From assembly GCF_000368965.1 (NCBI RefSeq), contig NZ_KB849780.1, positions 1,922,145 through 1,986,144 on the forward strand: a stretch of 64,000 nucleotides of DNA. Direction: 5' to 3'. The first letter of the stretch is position 1; each line of letters begins with the position of its first letter. The position numbers and the translations under genes were made by a program. Of the stretch, positions 53,715 to 64,000 are shown one piece after another. The notes under the pieces were generated by a model. It was not told the origin of the DNA. It was given only the letters and a program-made list of their open reading frames with translations, and did not search any database. This DNA is from Acinetobacter calcoaceticus DSM 30006 = CIP 81.8 (GTDB lineage: Bacteria; Pseudomonadota; Gammaproteobacteria; Pseudomonadales; Moraxellaceae).

Positions 53715-55028
53715 TTATAAGAAAGCCACAAACAAATGTATTGTACCAGCAATAAATCCGGTTACCCCACCTAATACAATAAGAATCCATTCATCCTCCT
53801 GAAATGCAGGACGCAATAAATTCTGAAACTCTTTGGGTGTCAGTTCGCGAATACGCTCTTTAAACATTTGAAAAATCTTCTGTGCCCGGCTTGCGTTTAG
53901 TGCAGGGTCACATACGGGTCCCATCGTAATTTCAATTGAACGATCAATCAAGTCCGTCTTTAATCTTGCGTACTCTCTTGGCCCTAAAGAAAGCTGTAAA
54001 GATGTACGAACTAACGGTGTTTCCATAATTTCGTTAATATGACGCTTCACAATGCGGCGCGTCTTGTCTTTACGCGGCCCATACATCATTTCAGTCATAA
54101 TCGATTTTAACGTAATCAGATCTTCAGTTACCACGCTTGAAAACACATCAGAAACTTCTTCTTGACGCTTCATAAAAGCACCTTGGACATTATAAGTCCC
54201 AATTCGAAGAACTGGTACAATCCAAGGGAACTTACGATCTTTTGTTAACCTAAAAATCTGTGGGTAACGAATATAATGTGGCTCAAGAGGGTTAAACACC
54301 ATCCAGATTGCAATCCAGTTCGTTAAAAAACCCCAAATCGCAGCCCAAAACGGGACTGTCCAGTGCCAAGGTACGACAAACCAAACAATCATTTGGAAAA
54401 TACCAAAGAACATTCCAATTAAAGCACTAATATGCCAAATAAAGTTGATTTCTTTTTGACCAACTTTTAAGAACATGCGTACCATCAAACGGCGATCACC
54501 TTCCATTTGGCTAACGACCATTTCACGCATATTAACCAGTGACTCGACGTTCATGGTCAGCTCAGTCACTAATTCTCTTAACACGCCTGGTAATTGTTTA
54601 TGCGCCTGAGCATAAATACGGCGTTTAATTGAATAAGGTAAGTTTTCCCAAAGTACAGCATTACGATCGATCATGACTTCATCAATCAGATGTTCAAGCT
54701 CAAACCCAACTTGTTCACCAATAATACGTGCCATGTCTTCAGGATCCATTGCTTCTAAAAATTCACGCAATGAACCTAACTTAGATAAAGTATTGTCGGT
54801 AATAATACCTGAGATACGTCCAGCCTTACGTGGCACAATACCTTGCCAACCTACTGGTAATGGACCTAAGTGGAAACCCCAAAATTTAATTGGGTAAAAC
54901 ACCATTTTTAAAGCCATCCATACGTGTGCCCATGTAACAAAGGCAGTGACGGGAATAATACTTAAAACGGCCCAAAAATCAGGTCTGTGTAAAAAGGTCT
55001 GCCACAATCCGCTGACGTACTCTAACAT
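53715..55028 (-). CDS. DUF445 membrane protein
   Basis: A 437-residue inner-membrane protein of DUF445. One N-terminal helix (about 18-40), a cytosolic helical part with a KLGSLREFLEAMDP and MIDRNAVLWENLP region, two central helices (about 205-250, FIWHISALIGMFFGIFQMIV and WAAIWGFLTNWIAIWMVFNP, the family signature TNWIAI), and a C-terminal helix at 415-435. Function is unknown; members often neighbour cell-wall or division genes. Not clearly in an operon: adk is 71 bases downstream on the same strand. Confidence 0.85.
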   Translation of the reverse strand: MLEYVSGLWQTFLHRPDFWAVLSIIPVTAFVTWAHVWMALKMVFYPIKFWGFHLGPLPVGWQGIVPRKAGRISGIITDNTLSKLGSLREFLEAMDPEDMARIIGEQVGFELEHLIDEVMIDRNAVLWENLPYSIKRRIYAQAHKQLPGVLRELVTELTMNVESLVNMREMVVSQMEGDRRLMVRMFLKVGQKEINFIWHISALIGMFFGIFQMIVWFVVPWHWTVPFWAAIWGFLTNWIAIWMVFNPLEPHYIRYPQIFRLTKDRKFPWIVPVLRIGTYNVQGAFMKRQEEVSDVFSSVVTEDLITLKSIMTEMMYGPRKDKTRRIVKRHINEIMETPLVRTSLQLSLGPREYARLKTDLIDRSIEITMGPVCDPALNASRAQKIFQMFKERIRELTPKEFQNLLRPAFQEDEWILIVLGGVTGFIAGTIHLFVAFL

Positions 55029-55087
55029 GTAAGACTCTCGTATTTATTTGTGCTCTGCTTATGGCGAGTTAACAATAAACTGCTTTT

Positions 55088-55606
55088 TTATAAACCAAAA
55101 CTTAGAGAATAAGAAAATTGAATTTGTGGTTTAGTATCCGCGGCAACATTTCCATTTTGGTCAGTTAATTTTTCCGCCGCACCAATACCCACACTAAAAG
55201 TACTAATTCTTTCTGAATTCAACAATACATAGGCCAAATCGACACCAGCGCCTAAACGGGATTTATAATCACCATCGACCTCTTTACTATCGAGATGCCC
55301 AGCATAAAAACCGATATAGTAACCATTTTTATCTGTGCCGGTAAGATAATAAGGATATCGAAACCCGACTTGGCCACCAGCAGTTTTGTCACCATTCAAA
55401 AATGCGCCAACTTTTGCATAGGCAATACCATAAGGGTTTACCCATTCGCCGTTTAGATGTAATAATTTTTGTGTAAAACCTGCACCCACATTCCACGTAG
55501 ATGCCGTATGTCCTGCTAATTTTGCTTCTGGAAGAAACGAATAGTCTTGAGCATGAGCCCAACTACTTACCGTCAAAACTGCAAGTAAGGGATAAATTTT
55601 TCTCAT
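55088..55606 (-). CDS. Small outer-membrane beta-barrel protein
   Basis: A 172-residue protein with a Sec signal (MRKIYPLLAVLTVSSWAHA). The mature sequence alternates polar and hydrophobic residues (YIGFYAGHLD, GAGVDLAYVLL, STFSVGIGAA) and ends in an aromatic-bearing strand IQFSYSLSFGL, as an 8-stranded barrel would. ATG 55606 has GGAG seven bases upstream and was preferred to 55618. The family is not recognised; possibly porin-like or a structural barrel. It sits 60 bases from DUF445 on the same strand and diverges from mrdA. Confidence 0.75.
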   Translation of the reverse strand: MRKIYPLLAVLTVSSWAHAQDYSFLPEAKLAGHTASTWNVGAGFTQKLLHLNGEWVNPYGIAYAKVGAFLNGDKTAGGQVGFRYPYYLTGTDKNGYYIGFYAGHLDSKEVDGDYKSRLGAGVDLAYVLLNSERISTFSVGIGAAEKLTDQNGNVAADTKPQIQFSYSLSFGL

Positions 55607-55841
55607 TATTTTCTCCATTTTCCCTAATCGTATGGTGAGAACAACCCTATTCTATTGAATGAGAGACTTTAACAGAATTATTTTGCTTCTTATATACAAG
55701 TATCTACAATTTTGTTGTCTGCAAAGTCAAAACGTATCTTATTAAAAGGCAATGAAACTTTGAAAATTATGCAATATTTTAAGCTCTCTTGCGTTAGAAT
55801 AAGCAGCTATTTTTCTACCCTATGTCATTAAGTCGATCCTT

Positions 55842-57851
55842 ATGAAGCAGCACTTTCCTTTAAAAGATATCCAGCAAGAAAAGCGCATTTATCGAGGACG
55901 AATCTTTTTTGCCGTAGGTCTGGTTATCGTTTGCTTATTAGTATTGATTAGCCGATACGCTTATCTACAAATTTTTCATTACGACGAATTCTCTACAGCA
56001 TCTGACAAAAACCGAATTCGCTTGCAGCCACTTCCACCTGCTCGTGGTTATATCTATGACCGAAATGGTGTATTACTGGCAGACAACTATCCTGTTTTTA
56101 CAGCAACTTTAAGTAAAACAGATGTGGAAGATGCCGACCATGTTGTTGAGCAGCTACAGCCTATTTTAGATCTAACACAAGAAGATATTGATCGTTTCAA
56201 AAGTCGTATAAAAACTGCTCGAAAAACTGAACGTGTCGCGATTAAACTTAATCTAACCGAAGCCAATATTGCCAAGTTCAGTGAAGCTAAATATAAATTC
56301 CCTGGCGTAAGAATCGAAACACAAATGACCCGTTATTATCCACATGGTGAGTTATTTGCTCATGTGATTGGTTATGTAGGGCGTATTAACGATAAAGAAT
56401 TAAAAAGTATTGATAAAGATTTATATGCTGGAACCAACCTGATTGGAAAGATTGGCGTTGAAAAAAGCTATGAAGATTTGCTACACGGAACACCAGGTTA
56501 TGAGTCTGTTGAAGCAGATGCCCACAGTAATATATTGCGCCATTTAGGCCGTAAAGACCCTACTCGTGGGAATGACCTCTATTTATCTTTAGATTATGGT
56601 TTACAGGCGGTTGCGTCTCAACAGCTCGCAGGCCGTCGTGGTGCGATTGTCGCCATCGACCCTCGTACTGGCGAAATTCTGGCTTTAGTATCTAGTCCAA
56701 GTTTCAATCCTAATTTATTTGTGACTGGTATTAATCATAAAGATTATAGTTCTTTACGTGATAGTTTAGATCAACCGCTTTATAACCGTGCTGTACAAGG
56801 TGCATATCCACCCGGTTCTACCATTAAACCAATGGAAGCCATGGGCGGTTTACACTACGGTATTGTAAACTGGTCAACAGCAATTTCTGACCCAGGTTAC
56901 TTCCATTTACCCGGTGATTCTCATAAATTCCGCGACTGGAAAAAATCTGGTCATGGCATCGTAAACATGCATAAAGCCATTGTGCAATCATGTGACACCT
57001 ATTTTTATATTCTTGCCCACCAAATGGGTATTGATCAAATGAACCAATGGATGCGTCAATTTGGGTTCGGTCAAAAAACAGGTGTCGACTTACCAAGTGA
57101 AAGTGAAGGTCTTTATCCAAATCCTGAATGGAAAATGCGTACTCGCAAAGCCAAATGGATGAAAGGTGAAACTATTTCCGTCAGTATTGGGCAAGGTGCA
57201 TTTACAGCTACACCATTACAACTTGCTATGGCTACTGCAATTACAGCCAATCATGGTTCTCATGTCACCCCTCATGTTTTACGTGCAACTCATGGTGCAA
57301 AACCATTTACTGTGCGTAATGCACCTGATGGAAAAATCAACTTCAATGGCACAGATGAAGACTGGGTTCAAATGCGCGATGCCATGATTGATGTAATTCA
57401 ATCAGGTACTGGCCGAGGCATTCGTACACCTCTATATCAAATTGCAGGAAAAACAGGAACTGCACAGGTTAAAAGTATTGCACAGGGTAAACGTTACAAT
57501 GAATCAGCCCTGAGCGAACGCCAACTTGACCATGGTTTATTTGTTGGATTTGCACCTGCTGACAAACCAGAAATTGCGATTGCCGTGGTTTGGGAAAATG
57601 GTCGTCATGGTGGTTCTGCTGCCCAACTTGCAAGACCTATTTTTGATTATTGGTTGTTAACTCGCAAGAAAAATCCAACTCGACCAGCAAACCATCAAGT
57701 CAATGGTGGACTGATGACAGCTGGAATTAAGCCAGGTGAACTCCCAAGCGGTGGTGATAGCTCTAGTCCAGCACCAGCCATCTCAACTGCACCTGCAGCA
57801 TCAACACCACCAGCTACACCAGCTCGTCCTGCAACCGAGGTCGATGAATAA
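55842..57851 (+). CDS. mrdA: Penicillin-binding protein 2 (elongasome transpeptidase)
   Basis: A 669-residue class B PBP that crosslinks murein in side-wall growth with RodA. Membrane helix at 21-43; pedestal domain (LPPARGYIYDRNGVLLADN, RYYPHGELFAHVIGYVGR); transpeptidase with S326 in PGSTIKP, S383-C-D (SxN equivalent) and K537-T-G in AGKTGTAQV. A Pro/Ala/Ser-rich tail of about 40 residues ends it. No mutation to resistance can be judged. Normally next to rlmH and mrdB; here rsmD overlaps its stop (TAATG) and mrdB is not adjacent. Confidence 0.95.
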   Translation: MKQHFPLKDIQQEKRIYRGRIFFAVGLVIVCLLVLISRYAYLQIFHYDEFSTASDKNRIRLQPLPPARGYIYDRNGVLLADNYPVFTATLSKTDVEDADHVVEQLQPILDLTQEDIDRFKSRIKTARKTERVAIKLNLTEANIAKFSEAKYKFPGVRIETQMTRYYPHGELFAHVIGYVGRINDKELKSIDKDLYAGTNLIGKIGVEKSYEDLLHGTPGYESVEADAHSNILRHLGRKDPTRGNDLYLSLDYGLQAVASQQLAGRRGAIVAIDPRTGEILALVSSPSFNPNLFVTGINHKDYSSLRDSLDQPLYNRAVQGAYPPGSTIKPMEAMGGLHYGIVNWSTAISDPGYFHLPGDSHKFRDWKKSGHGIVNMHKAIVQSCDTYFYILAHQMGIDQMNQWMRQFGFGQKTGVDLPSESEGLYPNPEWKMRTRKAKWMKGETISVSIGQGAFTATPLQLAMATAITANHGSHVTPHVLRATHGAKPFTVRNAPDGKINFNGTDEDWVQMRDAMIDVIQSGTGRGIRTPLYQIAGKTGTAQVKSIAQGKRYNESALSERQLDHGLFVGFAPADKPEIAIAVVWENGRHGGSAAQLARPIFDYWLLTRKKNPTRPANHQVNGGLMTAGIKPGELPSGGDSSSPAPAISTAPAASTPPATPARPATEVDE

Positions 57852-58402
57852 TGAAAAATCAATTACGTATTATTGGCGGCGAATGGAAAAGACGAGTACT
57901 TCCTTTTGCTAGTATTGATGGCTTACGCCCCACTCCAGACAGAGTGCGTGAAACTTTGTTTAACTGGTTAATGTGGGATATTCAAAATGCGCATGTCCTT
58001 GATGTGTGCACAGGCTCTGGTGCATTAGGTTTTGAAGCATTGTCACGTGGCGCTGCGTCAGTTTATATGATTGAACCAGACAAGACTCAGGCACGATTTT
58101 TAAAAGATAATGTTGAGCTATTAAAAGCCCAAAACTGTCATTTAATCAATGCAACTGCTCAACAAGCTCTACCCCGTTTGAAAGAACAGTTCGATGTGGT
58201 GTTTTTAGATCCACCTTATAGTCTAGATTTATGGCAAGAGCTCTCTAACTTGGCAGAACCACATATTAAAAAGAATGGGTATATTTATGTTGAAGCTGAT
58301 CGAGATTTATCTCAGCTTCACCTTCCTGCAACATGGCAACAAGTTAAAACAACGAAAGCTGGTACAGTTCATGCTGGGCTTTATCAGAAAGTAGCTGAAT
58401 AA
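57851..58402 (+). CDS. rsmD: 16S rRNA guanine-966 N2-methyltransferase
   Basis: A 183-residue Rossmann methyltransferase. MKNQLRIIGGEWKRRVLPF begins it; RPTPDRVRETLFNWL (RNA contact), DVCTGSGALGFEALSRGA (SAM site) and VVFLDPPYSLD (NPPY-type catalytic loop) match RsmD. It methylates G966 of 16S rRNA. Its ATG shares a base with the mrdA stop. Ends at a strong bidirectional terminator facing the urease cluster. Confidence 0.95.
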   Translation: MKNQLRIIGGEWKRRVLPFASIDGLRPTPDRVRETLFNWLMWDIQNAHVLDVCTGSGALGFEALSRGAASVYMIEPDKTQARFLKDNVELLKAQNCHLINATAQQALPRLKEQFDVVFLDPPYSLDLWQELSNLAEPHIKKNGYIYVEADRDLSQLHLPATWQQVKTTKAGTVHAGLYQKVAE

Positions 58403-58430
58403 AAAAGGTAGCTTAAAGCTACCTTTTTTT
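58401..58430. terminator. Bidirectional terminator between rsmD and the urease operon
   Basis: Stem AAAAAAGGTAGC (58401-58412) with GCTACCTTTTTT around TTAAA. It closes rsmD on plus and hupE on minus. Confidence 0.92.
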
Positions 58431-58442
58431 GCAAGGTTTTAA

Positions 58443-59012
58443 CTAACTTAATCCAATCACTGCAACAATTGCCGCACAAGCACCTACAATTTTTTTGCCA
58501 TATGGCACATATCGTGTAAGTGCAGCACCTAATGCCAATCCACCACAATAAATTAAAGCCATAGCCGCAACCATACCTGTCACCAATGCAACGACATGTC
58601 CTGCATGTGCTAATTCAACTCCATGCGCTATGCCATGAAAGCTTGCAAGTAATGCCGCAGCAATTGGTAAAACACGATTTGATTTTGTCCATAGTGCAAT
58701 TGCTGTAACAATCAAAGAAGCAACAATCCCATATTCAGCAACATTTGCAGGTACTAAACCTTGAGCACCAATTAAAAAACCAACAATGAGGGTAACACTC
58801 AAAGTAATTACACCTGCAACTTTCCATTGTTTAGCTGCTGACCAGAGTAAAACACCGAAAGCTAAGGCCATCACTAAATGATCTAAACCAGTAAATGGAT
58901 GAATAAAGCCTGCCATAAAACCCGAATGTTGATGATCATGTCCTGGGTGTGCCATTACAAGTGTAGGTAGCAATGCAAGGAGCCCTATGCCCCATTTTTT
59001 AATGAAGTCCAT
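58443..59012 (-). CDS. HupE/UreJ-family nickel transporter
   Basis: A 189-residue inner-membrane protein with a signal-like first helix and about six more. The family motif HPGHDHQHSGFMAGFIHPFTG and HLVMALAFGVLLW (residues 22-55) binds Ni or Co; a second His stretch is AAALLASFHGIAHGVELAHA. It is the last gene of the urease operon, ten bases after ureG, so it supplies nickel for urease. UreJ and HupE names are both used; the substrate is inferred from context. Confidence 0.92.
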   Translation of the reverse strand: MDFIKKWGIGLLALLPTLVMAHPGHDHQHSGFMAGFIHPFTGLDHLVMALAFGVLLWSAAKQWKVAGVITLSVTLIVGFLIGAQGLVPANVAEYGIVASLIVTAIALWTKSNRVLPIAAALLASFHGIAHGVELAHAGHVVALVTGMVAAMALIYCGGLALGAALTRYVPYGKKIVGACAAIVAVIGLS

Positions 59013-59021
59013 AATCTCTCC

Positions 59022-59636
59022 TTAAGCTTTAAACAGCCCTTGTTTCTCGATAAATTGAATAATTTCTTCAAGACCATCTTGTGTTTTCATATTTGAAAAT
59101 AAGAATGGTTTTTCGCCGCGCATGCGTTTCGCGTCTTGATCCATCACATCAAGATTTGCACCGACCATTGGCGCAAGGTCAGTTTTATTAATAATGAGTA
59201 AATCTGATTTGGTAATGCCAGGCCCACCTTTACGTGGAATTTTTTCGCCACCAGCTACATCAATTACATATAACGTTAAATCAGAAAGCTCAGGACTAAA
59301 TGTCGCTGCCAAATTATCACCACCGCTTTCAATGATAATGAGCTCCAAGCCTTCAAACTTTTCACATAAATCATCAATTGCAGCCAAATTAATTGAAGCA
59401 TCTTCACGAATTGCAGTATGTGGACACCCACCTGTTTCGACACCCACAATACGATCTGGCGACATCGCTTCGTTACGAGTTAAAAAATTTGAGTCTTCTT
59501 TGGTATAAATATCATTCGTTACCACAGCCATGTTGTATTTATTACGTAAGGCTAAACATAAATTAAGAGTAAGCGCAGTTTTACCCGAACCCACCGGTCC
59601 GCCAATTCCAACTCGTAATGGACTACGTTCTGTCAT
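59022..59636 (-). CDS. ureG: Urease accessory GTPase UreG
   Basis: A 204-residue SIMIBI GTPase that hands nickel to urease. P-loop [13 protein letters not shown] (about 11-23), Walker-like [18 protein letters not shown] metal motif in [15 protein letters not shown] (about 69-83) and the NKTDLAP specificity loop are all present. Length matches UreG. It acts with UreF, UreD and UreE. Between ureF (24-base gap) and hupE. Confidence 0.97.
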   Translation of the reverse strand: MTERSPLRVGIGGPVGSGKTALTLNLCLALRNKYNMAVVTNDIYTKEDSNFLTRNEAMSPDRIVGVETGGCPHTAIREDASINLAAIDDLCEKFEGLELIIIESGGDNLAATFSPELSDLTLYVIDVAGGEKIPRKGGPGITKSDLLIINKTDLAPMVGANLDVMDQDAKRMRGEKPFLFSNMKTQDGLEEIIQFIEKQGLFKA

Positions 59637-59660
59637 GATTTTTATCCTTTTTTCCTAAAC

Positions 59661-60326
59661 TTAAGATCTGAATAACCGTGAATATTGTGTTTCGTGTTTC
59701 ATGCTCAGCATGGCATAACGAGGTAAAGCGCTGCTCAATTGCTCATCATTAAGGTTTAAGGCTTTTTCTATCGCCTGTGGTACCAAACCATGTAAATGCC
59801 ATAAAATTCTTTGTCCAGCCATTTGCCCTAACGGTACGGTTTTTACCGCAGCCAGAACCTGATTTTCTAGAACAGTAAAAGTGTAGGCTGTGAGCACATC
59901 AACGTCTTTAAGCTCAAGTCGACCACAGAGCTGTGCATAGACAGGCACAAAACCAAACTGCTTTTTAACCTCAACAGTTTTTTTTAAAACATCTCTAATC
60001 CACGCATTTAAAGAAAATGCCAGCTGCTGAGATTCTGCTAAAAGCTCTTTACTTTCTCGGCTTGCTCTATATAAATTTGCCCAAACCAGAAACTGATCTT
60101 GGTCATCATAATGTTGCATGAGGCGTTTCAGTACTGGTAGCTCAAACCGTACTAACAGCATCTCCAGCACTTCTTCAAAATAAGCAATTGCCGATATTTC
60201 ATCGTGTATTAAGCCAATATCAATGGCTGTTTCTACACCTTGTGAATAACAATATGCTCCGACTGGCAACGCCGTAGAAGACAGTGTCAGTAATTGAAGT
60301 AATTGCGCCGCGTTACGAATGGACAT
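59661..60326 (-). CDS. ureF: Urease accessory protein UreF
   Basis: A 221-residue all-helical chaperone that gates UreG GTPase activity in the UreDFG complex. N-terminus [26 protein letters not shown] is family-typical. C-terminal [24 protein letters not shown] ends with the conserved R-LFRS motif. Its start overlaps the end of ureE by 14 bases. Confidence 0.95.
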   Translation of the reverse strand: MSIRNAAQLLQLLTLSSTALPVGAYCYSQGVETAIDIGLIHDEISAIAYFEEVLEMLLVRFELPVLKRLMQHYDDQDQFLVWANLYRASRESKELLAESQQLAFSLNAWIRDVLKKTVEVKKQFGFVPVYAQLCGRLELKDVDVLTAYTFTVLENQVLAAVKTVPLGQMAGQRILWHLHGLVPQAIEKALNLNDEQLSSALPRYAMLSMKHETQYSRLFRS

Positions 60327-60795
60327 GGTGCAAAGCTTTGATTGGGCTTAAGCGATGATCATGGCTATGCTGCGCATAAGCACCACTTTCGGGTTCAAAT
60401 GGATGATCAATCTCTGTCACTTTCAGGCCTAAGCCCTCGACCATTTCTGCAAGCACATGATCAGGCTCAAAATATAAAGCAGTAGGTGTCAGCATTAATG
60501 GCACATGTCTGTTACCGAGGTGGTAGGCTGCTTTAAGCAAATCAAAATCAGTTTCAGCAGTGACTTGCATTAATCTTTCAGGTTTAGCATCAACACGTAG
60601 TACATCGCCCTGTGGAGTTGCAATATATGAACCACTACGCAAAATGCCAGTACGTGGTAAATCGGCACCAATATCTACGCCACTCGCTAAAGCCGCTCGA
60701 AATCGTGATTTTTGGCGGGTATCAAAAGTCAGTTCAACCGTTTCAAATGTCTGATCAGGAGAAATATGTTCAAGGCGTTGTGTATAGATTTTCAT
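60313..60795 (-). CDS. ureE: Urease nickel metallochaperone UreE
   Basis: A 160-residue homodimeric nickel donor. The N-terminal peptide-binding domain is followed by a metal domain with [12 protein letters not shown] (conserved His). The C-terminal tail is His-rich, [22 protein letters not shown], as in many UreE. Overlaps ureF by 14 bases and lies 73 bases after ureC. Confidence 0.95.
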   Translation of the reverse strand: MKIYTQRLEHISPDQTFETVELTFDTRQKSRFRAALASGVDIGADLPRTGILRSGSYIATPQGDVLRVDAKPERLMQVTAETDFDLLKAAYHLGNRHVPLMLTPTALYFEPDHVLAEMVEGLGLKVTEIDHPFEPESGAYAQHSHDHRLSPIKALHHVHS

Positions 60796-60867
60796 TTAGC
60801 TCTTCTCTCCTTATTTATTTCATTCATGTGTATAAATTAATGAGGCAAATCACCTCTGTAAAACTCA

Positions 60868-62568
60868 TTAAAACAAGAAATAACGCTGAGCCATTGGCAA
60901 TACTTCAGCAGGTTCACATGTTAATAATTCACCATCTGCACGCACTTCGTAAGTCTCGGGATGTACATGCATAACAGGACAATATGTATTGTGTTTCATG
61001 TCGCTTTTGCTAATCGCACGCGTGTTTTTACATGGGCTAATTAACTTTTTAAGGTTTAATTTTTCAGCAACTTTTTCATCAATAGCTGCTTGCGATAAAA
61101 ATGTAATGCAAGTGTTGTGCACACCACGTGGATAAGCACCAAACATTGGACGATAATGCACTGGTTGTGGAGTTGGAATTGAAGCATTAATGTCACCCAT
61201 CGGTGCTGCTGCAATCATGCCACCTTTAATAATCATAGATGGCTTCACCCCAAAAAAGGCAGGTTTCCACAACACCAAATCAGCAAGTTTTCCGACTTCA
61301 ACCGAACCAACTTCATGACTTAAACCATGTGTAATTGCTGGGTTAATCGTATATTTGGCAATGTAACGTTTAACCCGATTATTATCATGAAACTCATTAT
61401 CACCCTCTAAAGGACCGCGTTGAATTTTCATTTTGTGGGCAGTTTGCCAAGTACGTAAAATGACTTCCCCTACACGACCCATTGCCTGAGAGTCGGATGA
61501 CATCATGGCAATGGCGCCTAAGTCTTGCAGAATATCTTCGGCTGCAATCGTTTCACGGCGAATACGACTTTCTGCAAAAGCGATATCTTCAGCAATTGCT
61601 GGGTCTAAATGGTGGCAAACCATGAGCATATCTAAATGCTCATCAATGGTATTAATCGTATAAGGTCGTGTTGGATTAGTAGAAGACGGCAAAACATTAC
61701 TTTGTCCAATTGCTTTTAAAATGTCTGGTGCATGCCCACCACCTGCACCTTCGGTATGGTAGGTATGAATCGTACGATTTTTAAATGCGGCTAGAGTCTC
61801 TTCTAAAAAACCACTTTCATTTAAAGTATCTGTATGAATCGCGACCTGCACATCAAACTCATCCGCCACGCTCAAGCAGTTATCAATGGCTGCTGGTGTT
61901 GAACCCCAATCTTCATGCAGCTTTAAGCCAATCACTCCAGCTTTAATTTGCTCTCGAATTGGGTCTGGTAAACTTAAATTACCTTTCCCTAATAAACCAA
62001 TATTCATCGGCAAATCATCAATGGCCTGTAACATGGTAGCAATGTGCCAAGGTCCCGGAGTCACGGTAGTTGCAGAGGTTCCTGCTGCCGGTCCTGTACC
62101 ACCACCAACCATTGTCGTCGTACCGGACATCAGTGCCGTTTCAACTTGTTGAGGACAAATCCAGTGAATATGAGTATCAATACCACCTGCTGTTAAAATT
62201 TGTCCCTCACCCGCAATAACCTCTGTTGCAGCTCCTAAAGGAATCGTAATGTCTGGTTGAATATCGGGATTTCCAGCTTTTCCTATTTTCCAGATTCGAC
62301 CATTTTTTAAGCCCACGTCAGCTTTAACAATTCCCCACCAATCCACAATTAAAGCATTGGTAATGACAGTGTCAGCGACTTCTTTAGCTAAAAGTTGGGA
62401 TTGCCCCATCCCATCACGAATGACCTTTCCGCCACCAAATTTAACTTCTTCACCGTATATCGTTAAATCTTGCTCAACTTCAATAAAGAGCTCTGTATCA
62501 GCCAAGCGAATACGATCACCGACTGTTGGACCAAACATCTCAGCATATGCACGACGTGACATTTTCAT
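60868..62568 (-). CDS. ureC: Urease subunit alpha
   Basis: The 566-residue catalytic subunit that splits urea to ammonia and carbamate at a dinickel site. Nickel and catalytic residues: HIHW (about 136-139), carbamylated Lys in [35 protein letters not shown], and the mobile-flap Cys in MLMVCHHLD. Length equals standard UreC. An internal ATG two codons later (62562) is also possible; no clear Shine-Dalgarno decides. Part of ureDABCEFG-hupE. Confidence 0.98.
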   Translation of the reverse strand: MKMSRRAYAEMFGPTVGDRIRLADTELFIEVEQDLTIYGEEVKFGGGKVIRDGMGQSQLLAKEVADTVITNALIVDWWGIVKADVGLKNGRIWKIGKAGNPDIQPDITIPLGAATEVIAGEGQILTAGGIDTHIHWICPQQVETALMSGTTTMVGGGTGPAAGTSATTVTPGPWHIATMLQAIDDLPMNIGLLGKGNLSLPDPIREQIKAGVIGLKLHEDWGSTPAAIDNCLSVADEFDVQVAIHTDTLNESGFLEETLAAFKNRTIHTYHTEGAGGGHAPDILKAIGQSNVLPSSTNPTRPYTINTIDEHLDMLMVCHHLDPAIAEDIAFAESRIRRETIAAEDILQDLGAIAMMSSDSQAMGRVGEVILRTWQTAHKMKIQRGPLEGDNEFHDNNRVKRYIAKYTINPAITHGLSHEVGSVEVGKLADLVLWKPAFFGVKPSMIIKGGMIAAAPMGDINASIPTPQPVHYRPMFGAYPRGVHNTCITFLSQAAIDEKVAEKLNLKKLISPCKNTRAISKSDMKHNTYCPVMHVHPETYEVRADGELLTCEPAEVLPMAQRYFLF

Positions 62569-62605
62569 AACTTAATACTCATCTCTTTCATTATCGTTGT
62601 TATGT

Positions 62606-62914
62606 CTAATCCAACTTGCCCATGACGCGGCCTGCGAAACCATATACTTCTCGCTTACCAGCTAAAGCAACCAGCTCAACTTCCCGAGTTTGTCCCGGTT
62701 CAAAACGAATTGCTGTACCAGCTGCAATATTCAATCGAAAGCCTTTAGCTAGCTCACGATCAAACTGTAGTGCATCATTTGCTTCATAAAAATGAAAATG
62801 AGAACCCACCTGAATAGGCCGATCGCCAATGTTGGCAACCACAACTTTTAAAGTTTGCCGTCCAACATTCAGTTCAATATCAGCATCTGGAGTAATGATT
62901 TCGCCGGGGATCAT
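62606..62914 (-). CDS. ureB: Urease subunit beta
   Basis: A 102-residue structural subunit. Blocks: [38 protein letters not shown] (with the family GSHFHF), and [19 protein letters not shown] at the end. Binds UreA and UreC in the enzyme trimer. Gap of 11 bases to ureA; 37 to ureC. Confidence 0.97.
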   Translation of the reverse strand: MIPGEIITPDADIELNVGRQTLKVVVANIGDRPIQVGSHFHFYEANDALQFDRELAKGFRLNIAAGTAIRFEPGQTREVELVALAGKREVYGFAGRVMGKLD

Positions 62915-62925
62915 AAGCGTTCCTT

Positions 62926-63228
62926 TTATACGATTGGCTGATGAACTGTGACTAATTTTGAGCCATCTGGAAAAGTTGCCTCGACCTGAACCTCAGCAAT
63001 CATTTCTGGCACACCATCCATCACATCTTCGCGCTTTAATAAGGTTGTACCGTAATGCATTAAATCACTGACCGTCATACCGTCCCGCGCACCTTCAAGT
63101 AAAGCTGCTGAAATAAAAGCAATAGCTTCAGGATAATTCAGTTTCAAGCCCCGAGCTTTACGCCGCTCAGCAACCAGTCCTGCTGTAAAAATCAGTAATT
63201 TATCTTTTTCTGTTGGATTGAGTTCCAT
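62926..63228 (-). CDS. ureA: Urease subunit gamma
   Basis: A 100-residue subunit: [40 protein letters not shown] and [20 protein letters not shown] are typical of UreA. It follows ureD by a 100-base gap that holds no ORF, a little longer than usual. Confidence 0.97.
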   Translation of the reverse strand: MELNPTEKDKLLIFTAGLVAERRKARGLKLNYPEAIAFISAALLEGARDGMTVSDLMHYGTTLLKREDVMDGVPEMIAEVQVEATFPDGSKLVTVHQPIV

Positions 63229-63328
63229 ATCTCTTTCCTAAATTTCATTTATATTCTTTAAGCAAAATACGTGCTCAAAAGCAGCATACTTGTTTTAATC
63301 GTTTTTTAAATACGCAATTTAACGTAAC

Positions 63329-64000
63329 TTAGGTTTTCCAAATTCTTGGAAATTCTTCTTCTAAATCAAACCAATATCGACGCAATTTAGCCCGTATAGC
63401 TGCAAAAGCATCATGACAATGTCGGACATCATTTCCCAAAAAACGGGCCGAAACCACATCATCCAATAATGTTAATGTGACAGGTGCTTGCATACGCATC
63501 ATCAATTCTCGAATGAGTTCTAGCTGTTGTTCTAGGTAAAATGATGAACGATATTTCTCGGGAGCGGCTGCCCAAAAGCTTCCCATTACTGCTTGATTGT
63601 TCATACCTAAACATGAACTAAGCCAACGATCTTCTCCTTCAAAATACAAAGTATCTGCAACCAACAATTTATGTTCGCGCCACAATTTAAACTGGTTGTA
63701 ATAACTCCCTTGAACAAAGCGCTCAGCACGTGCCTGCCGCCCAAGTACCAACATATCCCATCCAATAAAACTTGCAGCATTATCAAGATGAATATGAGTT
63801 TCTGAATGCGCTAAAGCCCCATCAAAAAGCATCGTTTCTTGTGGAACCCATTCTAAAATAGACTGATCTTTCACATGCAAATGAATATGCTGAAAAGCTT
63901 GTTTCCCATTGGTTTTGTACCATTTCCCCGCTCCAGGAGTAGTCACTACTGCATGGGCTTGATCTTTGGTTTCAATTTCAAAAGTAAGATGATCTCCTCC
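63329..64000 (-). CDS. ureD: Urease accessory protein UreD, start beyond window
   Basis: At least 224 residues inside the window; the 5' end is cut. An internal GTG (63946) is not the start, since the frame stays open to the edge and encodes [18 protein letters not shown] before [13 protein letters not shown], the central UreD motif. Blocks [15 protein letters not shown] and [14 protein letters not shown] follow. UreD (UreH) is the scaffold that binds UreF, UreG and apo-urease. First gene of the operon in reading direction. Confidence 0.93.
   Translation of the reverse strand, partial: GGDHLTFEIETKDQAHAVVTTPGAGKWYKTNGKQAFQHIHLHVKDQSILEWVPQETMLFDGALAHSETHIHLDNAASFIGWDMLVLGRQARAERFVQGSYYNQFKLWREHKLLVADTLYFEGEDRWLSSCLGMNNQAVMGSFWAAAPEKYRSSFYLEQQLELIRELMMRMQAPVTLTLLDDVVSARFLGNDVRHCHDAFAAIRAKLRRYWFDLEEEFPRIWKT

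Overview
The window reads as an ordinary chromosomal stretch of an Acinetobacter species, most likely of the A. baumannii/calcoaceticus complex. The DNA is AT-rich. The gene content combines Pseudomonas-like clusters (fimL-nudC; ubi-ubiH-pepP-ygfB-zapA-6S RNA-fau) with genes I associate with Acinetobacter, such as an RNase HI/DnaQ fusion and a ureDABCEFG-hupE cluster. The genus call is inference from protein resemblance; no search was run.

Layout. 1-4.1 kb: an accessory-looking stretch with a CsgG-DUF4810-DUF799 lipoprotein operon (cut by the left edge), a TetR regulator, a 250-300 nt block of nested inverted repeats that looks like a structured RNA, a small immunity-like ORF, a small secreted acidic protein and tRNA-Ser. 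4.1-11.2 kb: metabolic and RNA genes (fadH, argG, a diguanylate cyclase, pyrC-rnt, tRNA-Glu). 11.2-14.3 kb: an islet between intact tRNA-Glu and a decayed copy of its 3' half. It holds a DUF2726 gene broken at a run of eight G and a siderophore receptor behind a strong Fur-box match. 14.4-25.3 kb: a GST, an OYE-type flavoenzyme, and a five-gene run mltD-yejA-yejB-yejE-yejF joining a lytic transglycosylase to a peptide importer. 25.5-35.5 kb: rnhA-dnaQ fusion, fimL-nudC, an esterase, dolP/yraN divergent from rsmI, argP/argO, and a cation efflux gene divergent from a CadR-type MerR regulator with a visible operator. 35.5-43.7 kb: a SutA-like small protein, two ubiquinone hydroxylases, pepP, ygfB, a ZapB-like coiled coil, zapA, 6S RNA, three small envelope-protein genes and fau. 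43.7-58.4 kb: lon, a candidate sRNA, rlmH, a DOPA-dioxygenase-like gene, a META/DUF4377 lipoprotein, gdhA, rnfB-nth, adk, a DUF445 protein, an outer-membrane protein, mrdA and rsmD. 58.4-64 kb: the urease operon on the minus strand (ureD cut by the right edge, then ureA, B, C, E, F, G and hupE).

Working together: urease subunits, nickel chaperones and a nickel permease form one unit; mltD with yejABEF could cut and re-import cell-wall peptides; rnfB-nth is a redox/DNA-repair pair; cadR with its transporter is a metal-response pair; argP/argO is a basic amino-acid export pair. Many starts are moved inward from the longest ORF where a Shine-Dalgarno and family alignment support it. Two genes of 37 and 45 codons were found by reading the gaps. 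I see no insertion sequence, integrase, CRISPR array, rRNA or recognisable antiphage operon. The least explained elements are the structured RNA at 2.4-2.7 kb, the tRNA-Glu islet with its poly-G frameshift, and the hairpin-rich candidate sRNA after lon.
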